Assembly: GCA_002369315.1 (NCBI GenBank)
Contig: DFDW01000021.1
Location: 1-53,582 of the forward strand
Reading direction: 5' to 3'
Source of the DNA: Ruminococcaceae bacterium UBA3818
GTDB taxonomy: Bacteria; Bacillota; Clostridia; Oscillospirales; Ruminococcaceae
Length of the DNA: 53,582 bases
Under the pieces are notes generated by a model, which was not told the origin of the DNA, did no database searches, and saw only the letters and a list, made by a program, of their open reading frames with translations. Positions 52,764-53,582 of this stretch are shown here, in pieces. Within the stretch, counting starts at the first letter, position 1; each line of letters begins with the position of its first letter. A program made the translations under genes and the position numbers.

Positions 52764-53024
52764 ATGCAGTTTGTTAAAAAAATCAGCAAAGAGCTCGACG
52801 AGATCTGTGTTTATTCCAGACAGATTGTTATTTTTAGTTTCTGGTGCGCGGTCATTTTGTTCTCCGTCGCGCTGATTTCTTACCGCATGGCGTTTTATTT
52901 CGATTATCACCAGCAAATGCTGATCCACCGCACCGCGATGGAAGCCGCACCCGCTTGCTTTGCAGCCGGATTTACCGCGGCACTGATCGGTGATTTGGCT
53001 TACCGGTCCTACAAAAAGGAGTAA
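52764..53024 (+). CDS. Small membrane protein of unknown function
   Basis: An 86-residue protein with two likely membrane helices (about 20-42 and 58-78) joined by a short loop containing YFDYHQQ. The ends are charged (MQFVKKISKELDE and YRSYKKE). No family recognised. AGGAGCAGGAAAG precedes the ATG and a promoter lies upstream. The next gene follows by about 100 bases. Confidence 0.65.
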   Translation: MQFVKKISKELDEICVYSRQIVIFSFWCAVILFSVALISYRMAFYFDYHQQMLIHRTAMEAAPACFAAGFTAALIGDLAYRSYKKE

Positions 53025-53128
53025 ACCGGTAGCATCCTGCCTTTCCTGGCATAAAATAAAGCAAGATCCTCTTTGCCCTGCGCGCGGGAAATGGTCTGAA
53101 AACATCGCGGAGATGGGAGTGATTTTGT

Positions 53129-53455
53129 ATGGAAAAAAATAAATTTATCCACCTGAAGGGCAGCGGGATTCCGCTGGAAAAAAGCGGAGCATATGAAGTA
53201 ATTTATCTGGTTTCTATCCCACCCTCTCGCGCATTGGAAGCAGATTTCTTTTTACGCCGCAACACCGCGGTTCTGGGAACAAGCGTCCGCCATATACGGA
53301 AAAAAAGCGGATACCGCTTGATGGTTTGGGAAAAGGCGCGGTGCCGGCTGGAAAAGAACGATACCATTACAGTCGATGCGTTTCCCAGATATTGTCTGCA
53401 GGAAACAAAGGATCCTATCCTCTGCTTTGTTTCTGCCAACAGGCTTCCATCCTGA
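53129..53455 (+). CDS. Small basic protein of unknown function
   Basis: A 108-residue soluble, basic protein (EKNKFIHLKGSGIPLEKSG ... RHIRKKSGYRLMVWEKARCRLEK) with no membrane helix and no recognised family. GGGAGTG precedes the ATG. It is the last protein gene before the tRNA-Gly promoter. Coding status rests on length, start context and absence of a better frame. Confidence 0.6.
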   Translation: MEKNKFIHLKGSGIPLEKSGAYEVIYLVSIPPSRALEADFFLRRNTAVLGTSVRHIRKKSGYRLMVWEKARCRLEKNDTITVDAFPRYCLQETKDPILCFVSANRLPS

Positions 53456-53492
53456 TAAAATCGAATTGCAACTCCGTTTTCCGCAAAAAAAC

Positions 53493-53521
53493 TTGACTTT
53501 TTTCCCATTTCGTAGGATAAT
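53493..53521 (+). promoter_or_regulatory. Promoter of tRNA-Gly(CCC)
   Basis: TTGACT (53493-53498) and GATAAT (53516-53521) are 17 bases apart; the tRNA begins 16 bases after the -10. Confidence 0.75.
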
Positions 53522-53537
53522 AATGAAGCATTCTGCT

Positions 53538-53582
53538 GCGGGCATAGTTTAGTGGTAAAACATCAGCTTCCCAAGCTGAGGT
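53538..53582 (+). tRNA. tRNA-Gly, anticodon CCC (5' part)
   Basis: The 5' 45 bases fold as acceptor GCGGGCA, D-arm GTTT/AAAC, anticodon stem TCAGC/GCTGA and loop TTCCCAA, giving anticodon CCC at 53570-53572. The rest lies beyond the window. The acceptor differs from the one implied at the window start. Confidence 0.93.

Overview
The window looks like the chromosome of a Gram-positive, probably spore-forming anaerobe of the class Clostridia, most like the Ruminococcaceae/Oscillospiraceae. The evidence is gene content: an IspH fused to ribosomal S1 domains, a cortex-type amidase (CwlD) beside RadA, SpoVG, IreB, split transketolase subunits, a T-box ahead of pheST, and the ylm division cluster (yggS-sepF-ylmH-divIVA). 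No species can be named from sequence alone. The window opens in the last 19 bases of a tRNA-Gly and closes in the first 45 bases of a tRNA-Gly(CCC).

Layout. 0-1.2 kb: tRNA end, terminator, a cassette of small hairpins and a TraX-family membrane protein, the most accessory-looking part. 1.3-8.1 kb (+): pyruvate kinase, an unknown membrane protein, cwlD, radA, a small cysteine-rich gene on the opposite strand, and an adaptor/permease exporter pair with no ATPase beside it. 8.1-13.5 kb: a Xer-type recombinase (-), an amidohydrolase-family protein whose metal-binding motifs are eroded (+), and a DHHW/MBOAT O-acetylation pair (-). 13.8-19.2 kb (-): one tightly overlapping operon, rpiR-type regulator, FAD oxidoreductase, cmk, plsC, ispH-S1. 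19.3-24.6 kb: spoVG, murC, an orphan mazF, a lipoprotein, nnrDE and a small membrane protein. 24.7-29.3 kb (+): T-box, pheS, pheT, ireB and an unknown 98-residue gene. 29.4-33.6 kb (-): transketolase halves, a HAD phosphatase, rluD and lspA. 33.8-45.8 kb (-): divIVA, ylmH, sepF, yggS (frameshifted), a HlyD-like gene, hfq, miaA, mutL, mutS, a YlbF/RicA-like gene and miaB. They appear to be read from one strong promoter at 45.8 kb. 45.9-49.1 kb (-): an AI-2E family permease and an ABC-F protein. 49.1-52.7 kb (+): aroB-aroA-aroC behind a coupled 23-codon ORF. 52.7 kb to the end: two small unknown genes and tRNA-Gly.

Most genes are ordinary housekeeping functions in translation and tRNA modification, mismatch repair, wall synthesis, division, isoprenoid and phospholipid synthesis, and chorismate synthesis. 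I found no CRISPR array, prophage, insertion sequence or clearly new multi-gene system. The points most worth a second look are the coupled leader ORF of the aro operon, the amidohydrolase without its metal ligands, the mazF that keeps a Bacillus-like neighbourhood but lacks alr and its antitoxin, the one-base frameshift in yggS, the cysteine tail on the YlbF-like protein, and several perfect inverted repeats lying on promoters (ireB, rpiR, murC, and the xer/amidohydrolase intergenic region).
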